In this document: piece by piece, positions 18,973 through 26,841 of the stretch
Layout: the number at the start of each line of letters is the position of its first letter
Position numbering within the stretch: position 1 is the stretch's first letter
From: Parvibaculaceae bacterium
Lineage (GTDB): Bacteria; Pseudomonadota; Alphaproteobacteria; Parvibaculales; Parvibaculaceae
Reading direction: 5' to 3'
Length of the DNA stretch: 64,000 nt
NCBI GenBank assembly: GCA_028283765.1
Contig: JAPWJY010000008.1
Location: 186,001 to 250,000 of the forward strand
Notes under the pieces: model-generated
Told to the model about the DNA's origin: nothing
The model's database searches: none
What the model saw: only the letters and a program-made list of their open reading frames with translations
Program-made: the position numbers and the translations under genes

Positions 18973-19374
18973 TCACGTCAAGGCGTACCACAGGCAGGCG
19001 AGGGCGGCGACGAGCTGGCTTGCCCATGTCAGCAGGATGCCGGTCAGGCGGGGCGGCGTCGATTGGGCGGCGTTGCGGCTTAGCGCCCAGGCGTGCAGCA
19101 GGCGGCCAAGGGTGAGAGCAAGCCCGACCACATGCAGGATGAGCACCGGGGCGGCCAGCAGATGCAGCGCGATGAGGCCGATGAGGCCGATGGGCGTGTA
19201 TTCCACATTGGTCACATGCGCGCGGTTGGCGTTGTAGAGACCGTCATCATCGCCGGTGCCGGTCATCAGGTTGGTGCGGACCCGGTTCTGGCTGACCCGG
19301 AAGGCCAGGTAAAGATTGATCAGCAGATTGAGGCCGACATAGACCCCGACAATTTCAAGCGAGTAATCGAGCAT
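18973..19374 (-). CDS. MAPEG family membrane protein
   Basis: 133-residue four-helix membrane protein of the MAPEG family (membrane-associated proteins in eicosanoid and glutathione metabolism). The signature is the first loop NRVRTNLMTGTGDDDGLYNANRAHVTNVEYTPIGL in parts: QNRVRTNLMTGTGDD and RAHVTNVEYTPIGLI, with the Arg-Ala-His and the Glu-Tyr typical of the family. Activity is unknown; bacterial members are often glutathione transferases or peroxidases. It is followed by the AT-rich island and lies 48 bases downstream of ubiD on the same strand. Confidence 0.88.
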   Translation of the reverse strand: MLDYSLEIVGVYVGLNLLINLYLAFRVSQNRVRTNLMTGTGDDDGLYNANRAHVTNVEYTPIGLIGLIALHLLAAPVLILHVVGLALTLGRLLHAWALSRNAAQSTPPRLTGILLTWASQLVAALACLWYALT

Positions 19375-19422
19375 GATCTGTTTCTTTCTTTTCTATAGGC
19401 TTTTGTATCCGTGAATCCTTGT

Positions 19423-20957
19423 TCACTTTTTCCAGATCGGCGCGCCGGTGCCGGGCAGGCCCAGCGATGACCATTTGCGCGTCACATCGTCGATGATTTT
19501 CTGGTCCATGCGGATCTTCTCGCCCCATTCGCGCGTGGTTTCCGGTGGCCATTTATTGGTCGCATCGAGCCCCATCTTGCCGCCAAGACCGGACTGGGGG
19601 GAAGCGAAATCGAGATAGTCGATGGGCGTGCTCTCGATCATGGTGACGTCGCGCACCGGGTCCATGCGGGTGGAAATCGCCCACATCACATCCTTCCAGT
19701 CGCGCGCGTCGATGTCATCGTCCACCACGATCAGCCATTTCGTATACATGAACTGACGCAGGAACGACCAGGCGCCCATCATCACGCGCTTGGCATGGCC
19801 CGGATAGGCCTTCTTCATCGAGATGACGGCGATGCGGTAGGAGCATCCTTCCGGCGGCAGCCAGAAATCCACGATCTCGGGAAACTGCTGCTGGAGCAGC
19901 GGAATGAAAACCTCGTTCAGGGCTTCGCCCAGCACCGAGGGTTCGTCCGGCGGGCGGCCGGTGAAGGTGGAGAGATAGATCGGCTTTTCCCGCATGGTGA
20001 TGGCGGTGACCTGAAACACCGGGAATTTCTCGACCGAATTGTAATAACCGGTATGGTCGCCATAGGGGCCCTCGTCGGCATAGTCGTCGAGCGAGACATA
20101 GCCCTCGATCACGATCTCGGCCTCGGAGGGCACTTTCAGCGGCACGGTCTTGCAGTCCACCAGTTCCACCTTGCGCCCGCGCAGCAGGCCCGCGAACTGA
20201 TATTCGGACAAGGTGTCGGGCACCGGCGTCACCGCGGCCAGAATGGTGCCCGGATCGGCCCCGATGACGGCGGCGGCGGGCAGCGGCTCGCGGCGCTCCT
20301 TCTTCCAGCGCTGATGGTGCTGCGCGCCGCCCCTGTGGTGGAGCCAGCGCATGATGGTCTGTCGCGGCCCAGCACCTGCATCCGGTAGATGCCGAGGTTG
20401 TAATCATCCTCGCGCGCGCTGGAGGGGCCTTTTGTCACGACCAGCGGCCAGGTGATGAGCGGTGCCGGCTCGCCCGGCCAGCAGCCCTGCACGGGCAGGC
20501 GGGTCAGGTCGATGTCGGCCCCTTGCAGCACCACTTCCTGGCAGGGCGCGGCGGCGGACGGCACCGTTTTCGGCTTCATCGCCATCACGGTCTTGACGAG
20601 CGGGAGCAGGGCGAGCGCATCGCGAAAGCCGCCCGGCGGTTCCGGCTGGCGCAGAAAGGCCAGGGTTTCGCCAACCTCGCGCAGATCCCTGGGGCGGCGT
20701 TCCTCGTTGCCGCCCATGGTGACGGCGCGGGCGACCCGTTCGGTGGTGCCGAACAGGTTGACCAGCACCGGCATGGTGGCGGGCGAGCCGTCCGGCATCA
20801 CCGGATTCTCGAACAGCACCGCCGGACCCTTTTCGGCGAGGAGCCGGGTCTGGATCTCGGTCATTTCCAGATGGGTCGAAACAGGGGGCTTCACCCGCGC
20901 CAGATCGCCCTCGCGGTCCAGCCTGTCGAGAAACTCGCGGAGCGAGCGATAGGACAT
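19423..20957 (-). pseudogene. ubiD: UbiD family decarboxylase, one-base frameshift
   Basis: UbiD is a prenylated-FMN decarboxylase acting on 3-polyprenyl-4-hydroxybenzoate in ubiquinone synthesis. The first half (from 20957) runs to [15 protein letters not shown]; the second half resumes in another frame at [13 protein letters not shown], which normally follows directly after GRDxTI. One base is missing around 20357-20359. Both halves are otherwise well conserved, including [12 protein letters not shown] and [13 protein letters not shown] with the catalytic glutamate, and the restored length is about 511 residues, normal for UbiD. Because no other damage is seen, a sequencing or assembly error is as likely as a true mutation. 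ubiA lies 4 kb away. Confidence 0.9.
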
Positions 20958-20972
20958 CGGGCCGCCCCTTTG

Positions 20973-21758
20973 TTAAAGCTTTGAAAAATCCGCCGGGCGC
21001 TTTTCAAAGAACGCGCCGATGGCTTCTTTCACTTCCGCGGAGCGAAGCTGGGCGGCGAAGATGCGGCCTTCCTCGGCCATGCGTTCGGCGATCTCGCCAT
21101 GATTCTTGCGCAGGAGGCCCTTGGTGAAGCGCACCGCGTTGGGGGCCTTGGCGGCGAGTTCGCGCGCCACGGCCTCAACCCCGGCGTCGAGCGCATCGTC
21201 CGGCAGTACCTGCGCGACGAGGCCCATGTCCCGTGCTTCCGCCGAGCCGATCTTGCGTCCGAGCAGGAAGAGTTCGCCCGCCCGCTGCAGGCCGACGAGC
21301 CGGGGCAGCAGCAGGCTGGACGCAGCCTCGGGCACCAGCCCCAGATTGACGAAGGGAGCCTGGAAGGTGGCGCTTTCGCCCGCATAGACCAGATCACAAT
21401 GGAGCAGCATGGTGACGCCGACGCCGACCGCAAGCCCGTTGACCTGGGCGACGAGGGGCTTTTCCGTCGTGGAGACGGCGCGCAGGAAGCGCGTGACCGG
21501 CGCTTCCACCTTGCTGTCGCCGGTGGAAACGGGTTTCGCCCCCTGGGCCGCGAAGTCCGCCAGATCGTTGCCTGCCGTGAACGAACCGCCGGTGCCGCGA
21601 ATCCGCGTCACCCGGACAGCGGGATCGCTTTCAGCATGGGCGATGCCGTCCGCCAGCGCGGCGTACATGGCCTCGGTCAGGGCGTTCTTCTTGTCAGGCC
21701 GGTTGATCGTCAGCGTATGGACGCCGTGAGCCGTTTCCGCGAGCACCAGATCGGTCAT
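20973..21758 (-). CDS. Enoyl-CoA hydratase/isomerase family protein
   Basis: 261-residue crotonase-fold protein. The oxyanion-hole segments are visible as RGTGGSFTAGNDLADF and VNGLAVGVGVTMLLHCDLVYA, then FQAPFVNLGLVPEAASSLLLP. The second catalytic glutamate position reads PEAASS rather than PEAGGT, as in many isomerase-like or ECI/PCI-type members, so hydratase activity is not certain. The frame is open 40 codons further upstream, but ATG at 21758 matches the family start (MTDLVLAE). It ends 15 bases before ubiD starts on the same strand. Confidence 0.88.
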   Translation of the reverse strand: MTDLVLAETAHGVHTLTINRPDKKNALTEAMYAALADGIAHAESDPAVRVTRIRGTGGSFTAGNDLADFAAQGAKPVSTGDSKVEAPVTRFLRAVSTTEKPLVAQVNGLAVGVGVTMLLHCDLVYAGESATFQAPFVNLGLVPEAASSLLLPRLVGLQRAGELFLLGRKIGSAEARDMGLVAQVLPDDALDAGVEAVARELAAKAPNAVRFTKGLLRKNHGEIAERMAEEGRIFAAQLRSAEVKEAIGAFFEKRPADFSKL

Positions 21759-21890
21759 ATCCGCTCCACTGGGGTTGATGTCAGGTCGATTATGTTGCCC
21801 GGCAAGGCATGAATTGGCAGCTTTATTCCAGCCCGGCTTCTTTACCCATAGGTAACCCGGCCGTGCGGAATTTTCCACGGCTATAAGGCG

Positions 21891-22568
21891 TCACCCCTCA
21901 AGCAGTTGCCACACCGAGGTCGCGCGCACGTCGGTGTCCTCAAGCTCGCGGGTGGTCTTGACGGCATAGGTCACGAGTTTTTCCATGCCGGTTTTCGGCA
22001 GATAGGTCCGTCCCGGGTCGCCGATCAGCACGCGGGTGCCCGCCGCCACATAGCCGCGCAGCCAGCGTTCGATGCGCTCGGAAAGAGGCCGCTCGTAGCA
22101 GAGGTCGCCGACCAGCACCAGATCCCAGCCGGGATTGGCGCTATCGATCAGATCGCCGCTCACGACATTAACTGAAACATCATTCAGTTCCGCGTTCAGG
22201 CGGATCGCCGCGACGGAGAAGGGATCGATGTCGGCACAGGTCACTCGCGCCGCGCCCGCCATGCGGGCGGCGATGCCGACCAGTCCCGAACCGGAACCGA
22301 AATCAAGGACTGAAAGTCCTTTCACGATATCGGGATTGTCGAGGATATGGCGCGCCAGCGCCTGCCCGCCCGCCCAGGCAAAAGCCCAGAAGGGGGGCGG
22401 CAGGCCCTTTTCCGCCATTTCCTCCTCGGTCATCTGCCAGATCGGCACGATCTCCGAGGCCAGATGAAGCCGGATTTCGGGAATGAGGGGCGGTTCATGG
22501 CAGGCCGTATTGGCGGCGATGAAGGCGGCGGGATCATCGAGATGCATCGCCGCACCAGAGCCGTTCAT
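21891..22568 (-). CDS. Class I SAM-dependent methyltransferase, ETFB lysine methyltransferase-like
   Basis: 225-residue Rossmann methyltransferase. SAM-binding motif I is LSVLDFGSGSGLVGIAARMAG, with the acidic motif II VTCADIDPFSVAA and motif IV LVLVGDLCYERP. The stretch PPPFWAFAWAGGQALARHIL is characteristic of the METTL20/ETFB-KMT group, which trimethylates lysines next to the recognition loop of the electron-transfer flavoprotein beta subunit. No etf gene is in the window. ATG at 22568 is 10 bases after the desaturase stop, fitting an operon tetR-desaturase-methyltransferase; the frame upstream overlaps that gene. Confidence 0.85.
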   Translation of the reverse strand: MNGSGAAMHLDDPAAFIAANTACHEPPLIPEIRLHLASEIVPIWQMTEEEMAEKGLPPPFWAFAWAGGQALARHILDNPDIVKGLSVLDFGSGSGLVGIAARMAGAARVTCADIDPFSVAAIRLNAELNDVSVNVVSGDLIDSANPGWDLVLVGDLCYERPLSERIERWLRGYVAAGTRVLIGDPGRTYLPKTGMEKLVTYAVKTTRELEDTDVRATSVWQLLEG

Positions 22569-22578
22569 GCGGGAAAGG

Positions 22579-23619
22579 TCAAGCCGCGTCGGCGTTGCCG
22601 CTGGCTCTGAAGCCCTCGTTCTGGCTGCCGGCCACCCGTTCGCGCCGGGATTTGTGGATGAGCGCGCCCCGGCTGTCGTCGCTGTCGGGCTTGCTGGTGG
22701 CCAGCCGGATAACCTCGGCATAGCCGTCCTTCTGCTCGATCCGGTCGCCGAAGCCGTTGGCGATCAGATAGGCATGGGCCTTGGGCAACTGGTGGCAGGG
22801 GATCCACATGGCGAGATGATGCTCGACATGATAATTGACCCAGTAGGGCGCGATGAACGCCCGTTCAGCCCAGTTCACGAGGGTGGTGCGGGCATTGCGA
22901 AACGGATCGTTGTTGTCGGGCAGCACCGCATGTTCGGCGATATTGCGCAGCCGCGTCACCATCTGCTGCCAGGTCAGGAAGGGGACGAGCCAGAGGGTAA
23001 GATAATAAAGCGGGTGCCCGGCGGCCCAGAGCAGGCCGAAGATCACGAACTGGGCTACGGTCGCCCGGCCTAGCCGCTTCCAGTAGCGGGTGAGCCGGTC
23101 CTTCAGGGGCAGGTCCTTCGGCCCGAAGGCGTTCAGAATCTGGGCTTTGCGCTGCTGATAGCCGGTCTGTCCGGTCAGATCGCGGAAAATCTTGCGGCGC
23201 AGGCTCTTCTTCGTGATCGGGAACGGGGCCGAGAGAATGAGGTCCGGATCGTCCGGCTGCTGGGTGCTGGCGTGGTGCTTGAGATGATAGCGCCGGTAGG
23301 CCAGCGTCTCGGCCATCATCGGATAGCCGCAGAACCACTGGCTGAGAAAGAGGTTGAGCTTCTGGTTCTCGGCCAGAATGCCGTGGGCGCCGTCATGCAT
23401 CAGGATGGCGAGGCCAAGCTGGCGCGCGCCGATGATGGCGACGGCGGCCAGATAGGTGATCGGGTTGGGGAAAATCGCCACAAGCGCCATGGCGGCGATG
23501 ATCGTGCCCCAGGCGTGGGCGACGAGGGCGATACCCTTCCAGTCGGAGCGCTTGCGCACCTCCGCAAGCTGGGAAGGGGTGAAGAGATCGTTGGCTGAAA
23601 GCCGGTTGGGATTGCTCAT
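22579..23619 (-). CDS. Fatty acid desaturase family protein
   Basis: 346-residue membrane di-iron desaturase. All three histidine clusters are present: HDGAHG (about residue 76), HLKHH (about 112) and HVEHH (about 264), with hydrophobic helices between them (ALVAIFPNPITYLAAVAIIG and a pair around 195-215). Acyl-lipid desaturases of this type use O2 and ferredoxin or cytochrome electrons; regioselectivity cannot be predicted. The start overlaps the TetR gene stop by 4 bases, so both are one transcript under the palindrome at 24277-24309, and membrane-lipid tuning by the regulator is likely. Confidence 0.92.
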   Translation of the reverse strand: MSNPNRLSANDLFTPSQLAEVRKRSDWKGIALVAHAWGTIIAAMALVAIFPNPITYLAAVAIIGARQLGLAILMHDGAHGILAENQKLNLFLSQWFCGYPMMAETLAYRRYHLKHHASTQQPDDPDLILSAPFPITKKSLRRKIFRDLTGQTGYQQRKAQILNAFGPKDLPLKDRLTRYWKRLGRATVAQFVIFGLLWAAGHPLYYLTLWLVPFLTWQQMVTRLRNIAEHAVLPDNNDPFRNARTTLVNWAERAFIAPYWVNYHVEHHLAMWIPCHQLPKAHAYLIANGFGDRIEQKDGYAEVIRLATSKPDSDDSRGALIHKSRRERVAGSQNEGFRASGNADAA

Positions 23620-24275
23620 GCGATGAACCTTTGTTCATTTTTAATTGCTGGCTGTATCGCGGTAGTGTCTGCGCCGATGGCGGCAAGGCAGAAATGGACG
23701 ATTTCATCGACGGTGCGGGCGGGGTCGGCGTCGAGCAGATGGGACTGGGGCGCGAGAGGCCCGATCAGCGCCGTCGGCACCGCGCCCGCCATGGCGGCGG
23801 CGGCGATGGCCGTGTTGAGAGGCTCGATGTCCCCTGCTTCCACCGCTTCGTCGAGCAAGCCGGCGAAAATGGAAGCATGGGTCTGGCGGAAACGGGCGCG
23901 CTCCTCGGCCAGATGAACATCCACGGGCTCGGACAGGAGCGCGAAAGCGAGACGGCGGCCGCGCACGGCCCGGTCGGCGAAGGTGCGCAGCACCTTTTCC
24001 AGCCGCTCAAGCGGCGCGCCGGAGCCTTGCGCAATCGTTGAAAGAAAATTCATTTCCTTGGTGGAGACTTCCCGGAAGACCTGACGGCACAGATCCTCCT
24101 TCGAGGTGAAATAGCGGTAGAGCGTGCCGGTCGCGAAGCCCGATTTTTTCGCCACCTCGGTCACCTGCGCGGAATTGAACCCGCCTTCAGCAACCAGTTC
24201 GCGCGCCGCCTTGAGAATCTGACGCCGCGTCTGGGCAAGCCGCGCGGCCACTGCATCTGTCCGTTTATATGCCAC
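23616..24275 (-). CDS. TetR/AcrR family transcriptional regulator
   Basis: 219-residue repressor. The N-terminal helix-turn-helix is RRQILKAARELVAEGGF and VTEVAKKSGFATGTLYRYF with KEDLCRQVF, the standard TetR layout; the C-terminal ligand domain is unassigned. The start is GTG at 24275, with AAGGAG 6 bases upstream; that ribosome site lies inside a long palindrome, so the protein probably represses its own operon. It is translationally coupled to the desaturase and likely senses a fatty acid or acyl-CoA. Confidence 0.92.
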   Translation of the reverse strand: MAYKRTDAVAARLAQTRRQILKAARELVAEGGFNSAQVTEVAKKSGFATGTLYRYFTSKEDLCRQVFREVSTKEMNFLSTIAQGSGAPLERLEKVLRTFADRAVRGRRLAFALLSEPVDVHLAEERARFRQTHASIFAGLLDEAVEAGDIEPLNTAIAAAAMAGAVPTALIGPLAPQSHLLDADPARTVDEIVHFCLAAIGADTTAIQPAIKNEQRFIA

Positions 24276-24276
24276 C

Positions 24277-24309
24277 TGAATCTCCTTTCAGAAAATGAAA
24301 GCAGATTCA
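24277..24309. promoter_or_regulatory. TetR operator palindrome
   Basis: TGAATCTCCTTTCA (24277-24290) and TGAAAGCAGATTCA (24296-24309) are inverted copies matching at 13 of 14 positions around a 5-base centre. The site begins right at the GTG start of the TetR gene and covers its ribosome site. Such a long dyad next to a TetR gene is the normal form of an autoregulatory operator. Confidence 0.75.
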
Positions 24310-24352
24310 TGATCCCAGGTCAATAAGGAAACAGGGTGCTGAAAAGCAGGAA

Positions 24353-24380
24353 CCCCGGCCTTCACTGAAGAAGGCCGGGG
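24353..24380. terminator. Strong hairpin between the small ORF and the tetR operon, probable terminator
   Basis: CCCCGGCCTTC (24353-24363) and GAAGGCCGGGG (24370-24380) make a perfect 11-bp stem with loop ACTGAA. It lies 34 bases after the stop of the small ORF on the minus strand, and only a weak T-rich tail (CTTTTC) follows on that strand. Confidence 0.65.
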
Positions 24381-24413
24381 CTCGATTCCACACGAGAATA
24401 GGGCTACCCGCTG

Positions 24414-24584
24414 TTAAGCGGCTTTCAGCGAAAGCGCGAATTCTTCATCCGCCTTGCGCATATCCTGAGACTTGTAACCGCGCCGCTTCATTCCATGGGA
24501 ATGCGCAGGCTGGTCATGCCAGTAGGTCTGGCCGGTGAGGAGTCCGGCAGCAATTGCCGCCGCGTGCAGCCAATCTTGAACCAT
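24414..24584 (-). CDS. Small uncharacterised protein (56 residues)
   Basis: 56-residue protein I do not recognise. The start has an almost ideal ribosome site, TAAGGAGGACCATC before ATG, and a well-spaced promoter upstream (24639-24667), so expression is likely. The N-terminal part WLHAAAIAAGLLTGQTYW is weakly hydrophobic, the middle is histidine-containing (HDQPAHSHGM), and the tail is charged (RKADEEFALSLKAA). A strong hairpin follows the stop. Three copies of TGCGAC lie between promoter and start. A regulated small protein is the best reading; no function is proposed. Confidence 0.65.
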   Translation of the reverse strand: MVQDWLHAAAIAAGLLTGQTYWHDQPAHSHGMKRRGYKSQDMRKADEEFALSLKAA

Positions 24585-24605
24585 GATGGTCCTCCTTATG
24601 CTGGG

Positions 24606-24631
24606 GTGCGACGGTCGCACTCATGTTGCGA
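24606..24631. promoter_or_regulatory. Putative operator: repeated TGCGAC sites in the 5' leader of the small ORF
   Basis: GTGCGAC (24606-24612) and GTCGCAC (24614-24620) form a 15-base palindrome, and a third copy TTGCGAC follows at 24625-24631. They lie between the predicted -10 and the ribosome site of the minus-strand gene at 24414-24584, the position of a repressor block. The cognate regulator is unknown. Confidence 0.45.
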
Positions 24632-24638
24632 CGCGGCA

Positions 24639-24667
24639 GATATAGTTGGCGGGCATATGGAAAGCAA
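24639..24667 (-). promoter_or_regulatory. Sigma-70-type promoter for the 56-residue ORF
   Basis: On the minus strand, TTGCTT (24662-24667) and TATATC (24639-24644) are separated by 17 bases, a good -35/-10 pair. Transcription would start near 24631 and reach the ORF start after a leader of about 45 bases. Confidence 0.55.
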
Positions 24668-24724
24668 GGGAGGGGCGGGCGGGCGGGGTGCGACATTTTT
24701 GCCCGATATGCGGCAGATTGCTTC

Positions 24725-25678
24725 TTATGCAGCCGTTAATTTGCCCATTAAAATGGCAACAAAGATGATCAGGCCCGCATCCCGGTTGGTGCGGAAGAGG
24801 CGCAGGCAAAGGTCCGGGTTGTCGATGTCGAGACGCGCGATCTGCCAGCCGAACTGGGCGGCCGCGGCTGCGACGCCGAGATAATACCAGAATGAAAACG
24901 AAAGGCTGAGGCCGGTGGCGACGAGCGCCAGCACCATCAGCCCGTAGAACAGCAGAAGCCAGCGCCGGGTCGAGGCGCCGAACCGCAGGGCCGTCGATTT
25001 GACCCCGATCAGCGTATCGTCCTCCTTGTCCTGATGGGCATAGATGGTGTCATAGCCAATGGTCCAGAACACCGACCCGGCATAGAGCAGGACAGGCGCG
25101 AGCGAGAGGCTGCCGGTCACCGCCGTCCAGCCGAGCAGGGCTCCCCAGTTGAAGGCGAGGCCCAGCACCGCCTGCGGCCAGTAGGTGATGCGCTTCATGA
25201 ACGGATAGGCGGCGACGATCAGCAGCGAGGCTGCGCCGAGCCAGACTGAAAACGGATTCAGGCAAAGCAGGACGACAAGTCCCGTCAGGCAAAGCAGGGT
25301 CAGGAAGGCCAGCGCCTGTTTGACCGAAACCGCGCCGCTGGGGATGGGGCGCGAACGGGTGCGGGCGACCGAAGCATCGAAATCCCGGTCCACAATATCA
25401 TTATAGGTGCAGCCCGCGCCGCGCATCACGAAGGCTCCCACGGCAAAGAGCGCCATCAGGAGCGGGTTGGGCAGGCCCATCCGGGAAAACAGGCTGGCAT
25501 CCGGATTCATTCCTTGTCCGGCGGCCAGCGCAATGGACCACCAGCAGGGCCAGAGCAAAAGCCATGTGCCAATGGGCCGGTCGGCCCGGGCGAGGCGCAG
25601 ATAGGGGCGGGCCCATGCCGGGGCGTAAAGGTCCACCCAGTTCGCGGGCACCGCGTCGGCTACCGTTCCATCGCTCAT
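24725..25678 (-). CDS. ubiA: 4-hydroxybenzoate polyprenyltransferase
   Basis: 317-residue membrane prenyltransferase that attaches the polyprenyl tail to 4-hydroxybenzoate in ubiquinone synthesis. The first Asp-rich motif is YNDIVDRDFDASVARTRSRP (quoted to 20 residues), the second is DTIYAHQDKEDD, and about eight or nine hydrophobic helices cover the rest. The frame extends upstream to 25972, but that part overlaps rsmE on the other strand; ATG at 25678 has GGAGAG 6 bases before it. Divergent from rsmE. ubiD is nearby but not in the same unit. Confidence 0.95.
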   Translation of the reverse strand: MSDGTVADAVPANWVDLYAPAWARPYLRLARADRPIGTWLLLWPCWWSIALAAGQGMNPDASLFSRMGLPNPLLMALFAVGAFVMRGAGCTYNDIVDRDFDASVARTRSRPIPSGAVSVKQALAFLTLLCLTGLVVLLCLNPFSVWLGAASLLIVAAYPFMKRITYWPQAVLGLAFNWGALLGWTAVTGSLSLAPVLLYAGSVFWTIGYDTIYAHQDKEDDTLIGVKSTALRFGASTRRWLLLFYGLMVLALVATGLSLSFSFWYYLGVAAAAAQFGWQIARLDIDNPDLCLRLFRTNRDAGLIIFVAILMGKLTAA

Positions 25679-25819
25679 CTGGCTCTCCATTGCTGCGGCT
25701 CCGGTGTAGCGCGGGAGCGGGCCCAAGTCATCTGGATCGCGTGTCCGGCATGATGATGGCAGGTGACAAGTCCGGGCCGGGCTGGCACCTCTATTCTTCT
25801 GCGCGAGGGAGACCATCTC

Positions 25820-26635
25820 ATGAAGTCCGGACCCACAAAATCTGGAAAAGACCAGCAAGACGAAAGCCCTGCCCATTGCGGCACCGGCAAGACCCGTCTT
25901 TATGTCGAGGCGCCGCTCCATGAGGGAGCCCGTTTCGAGGCGGACAAGGACCAGGCGCATTATCTCCTTCACGTGCTGCGCCTCAGGCCGGGCGCGCGGG
26001 TGCTGCTGTTCAACGGGCGCGACGGCGAATGGGCGGCGGAACTGGCGGAGCTTTCAAAGCGCGCCTGCGCCTTTCATGTCACGGGGCAGACGAGGCCCCA
26101 CCAGCCTCTGCCGGATGTCTGGCTGCTGTTCGCGCCGGTGAAGCGCGCAAGGCTCGATTTCATCGCCCAGAAGGCGACGGAAATGGGCGCGTGCCTGATC
26201 CGCCCGGTGCTGACGCGGCGCACCATCGTCTCGCGGGTCAATGACGAGCGGCTGGAAGCCAATGTCGTGGAGGCAGCCGAACAATGTGGGCTCGTCGCCC
26301 TGCCGCAGGTCGGCGAGGCGGTCGCGCTGGACCGGTTGCTCGACCGCTGGAACGAGGAAGCGCCGGGCCGCCGGATCCTGTTCTGCGACGAGGGCGCGGA
26401 GCCGGGCGGCGCGCTCGATGCGCTGACGGCGCTGGCGCAGGCGGGGGCAAGGGAGGCGCCCTGGGCCGTGCTGATCGGACCTGAAGGCGGTTTTGCGCCG
26501 GAGGAGCGCGCGCGGCTCAGGGCCATGCCGGGCACGCTCGCCCTGTCGCTGGGGCCGCGCATCCTGCGGGCGGATACGGCCGCCATCGCCGCCCTGTCCG
26601 CCTTCCAGCTTGTGCTGGGCGACTGGCGGCGCTGA
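25820..26635 (+). CDS. rsmE: 16S rRNA (uracil-1498-N3)-methyltransferase
   Basis: 271-residue SPOUT methyltransferase that modifies U1498 of 16S rRNA. The N-terminal PUA-like domain has HYLLHVLRLRPGARVLLFNG; the SPOUT domain shows KATEMGACLIRPVLTRR, VEAAEQCGL and the knot region LIGPEGGFAPEERARL with LGPRILRADTAAIAAL, all diagnostic. ATG at 25820 follows GGGAG at 8 bases; a further in-frame start at 25763 is less likely. It is followed by gshA on the same strand after 206 bases that hold no recognised feature. Confidence 0.95.
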   Translation: MKSGPTKSGKDQQDESPAHCGTGKTRLYVEAPLHEGARFEADKDQAHYLLHVLRLRPGARVLLFNGRDGEWAAELAELSKRACAFHVTGQTRPHQPLPDVWLLFAPVKRARLDFIAQKATEMGACLIRPVLTRRTIVSRVNDERLEANVVEAAEQCGLVALPQVGEAVALDRLLDRWNEEAPGRRILFCDEGAEPGGALDALTALAQAGAREAPWAVLIGPEGGFAPEERARLRAMPGTLALSLGPRILRADTAAIAALSAFQLVLGDWRR

Positions 26636-26841
26636 GGGCGGGGACCGGGGGCAAATGAGGGTTCTAAAACAGCACCAGCCTCCCCCTTGCCAGTTTCGCG
26701 CCGCGGTCCTACATCTGGGCGATCCTCCGCAGCGCCTTCCGGGTGCCTCAGAAGCCCGTCCGCCGGGTCTCCTGTAAAGCATGGATCGACCCCAGACGCG
26801 GTTCCCCGGGGCTTTCGGGAAACCCACAGAAGGAGTGTGCG

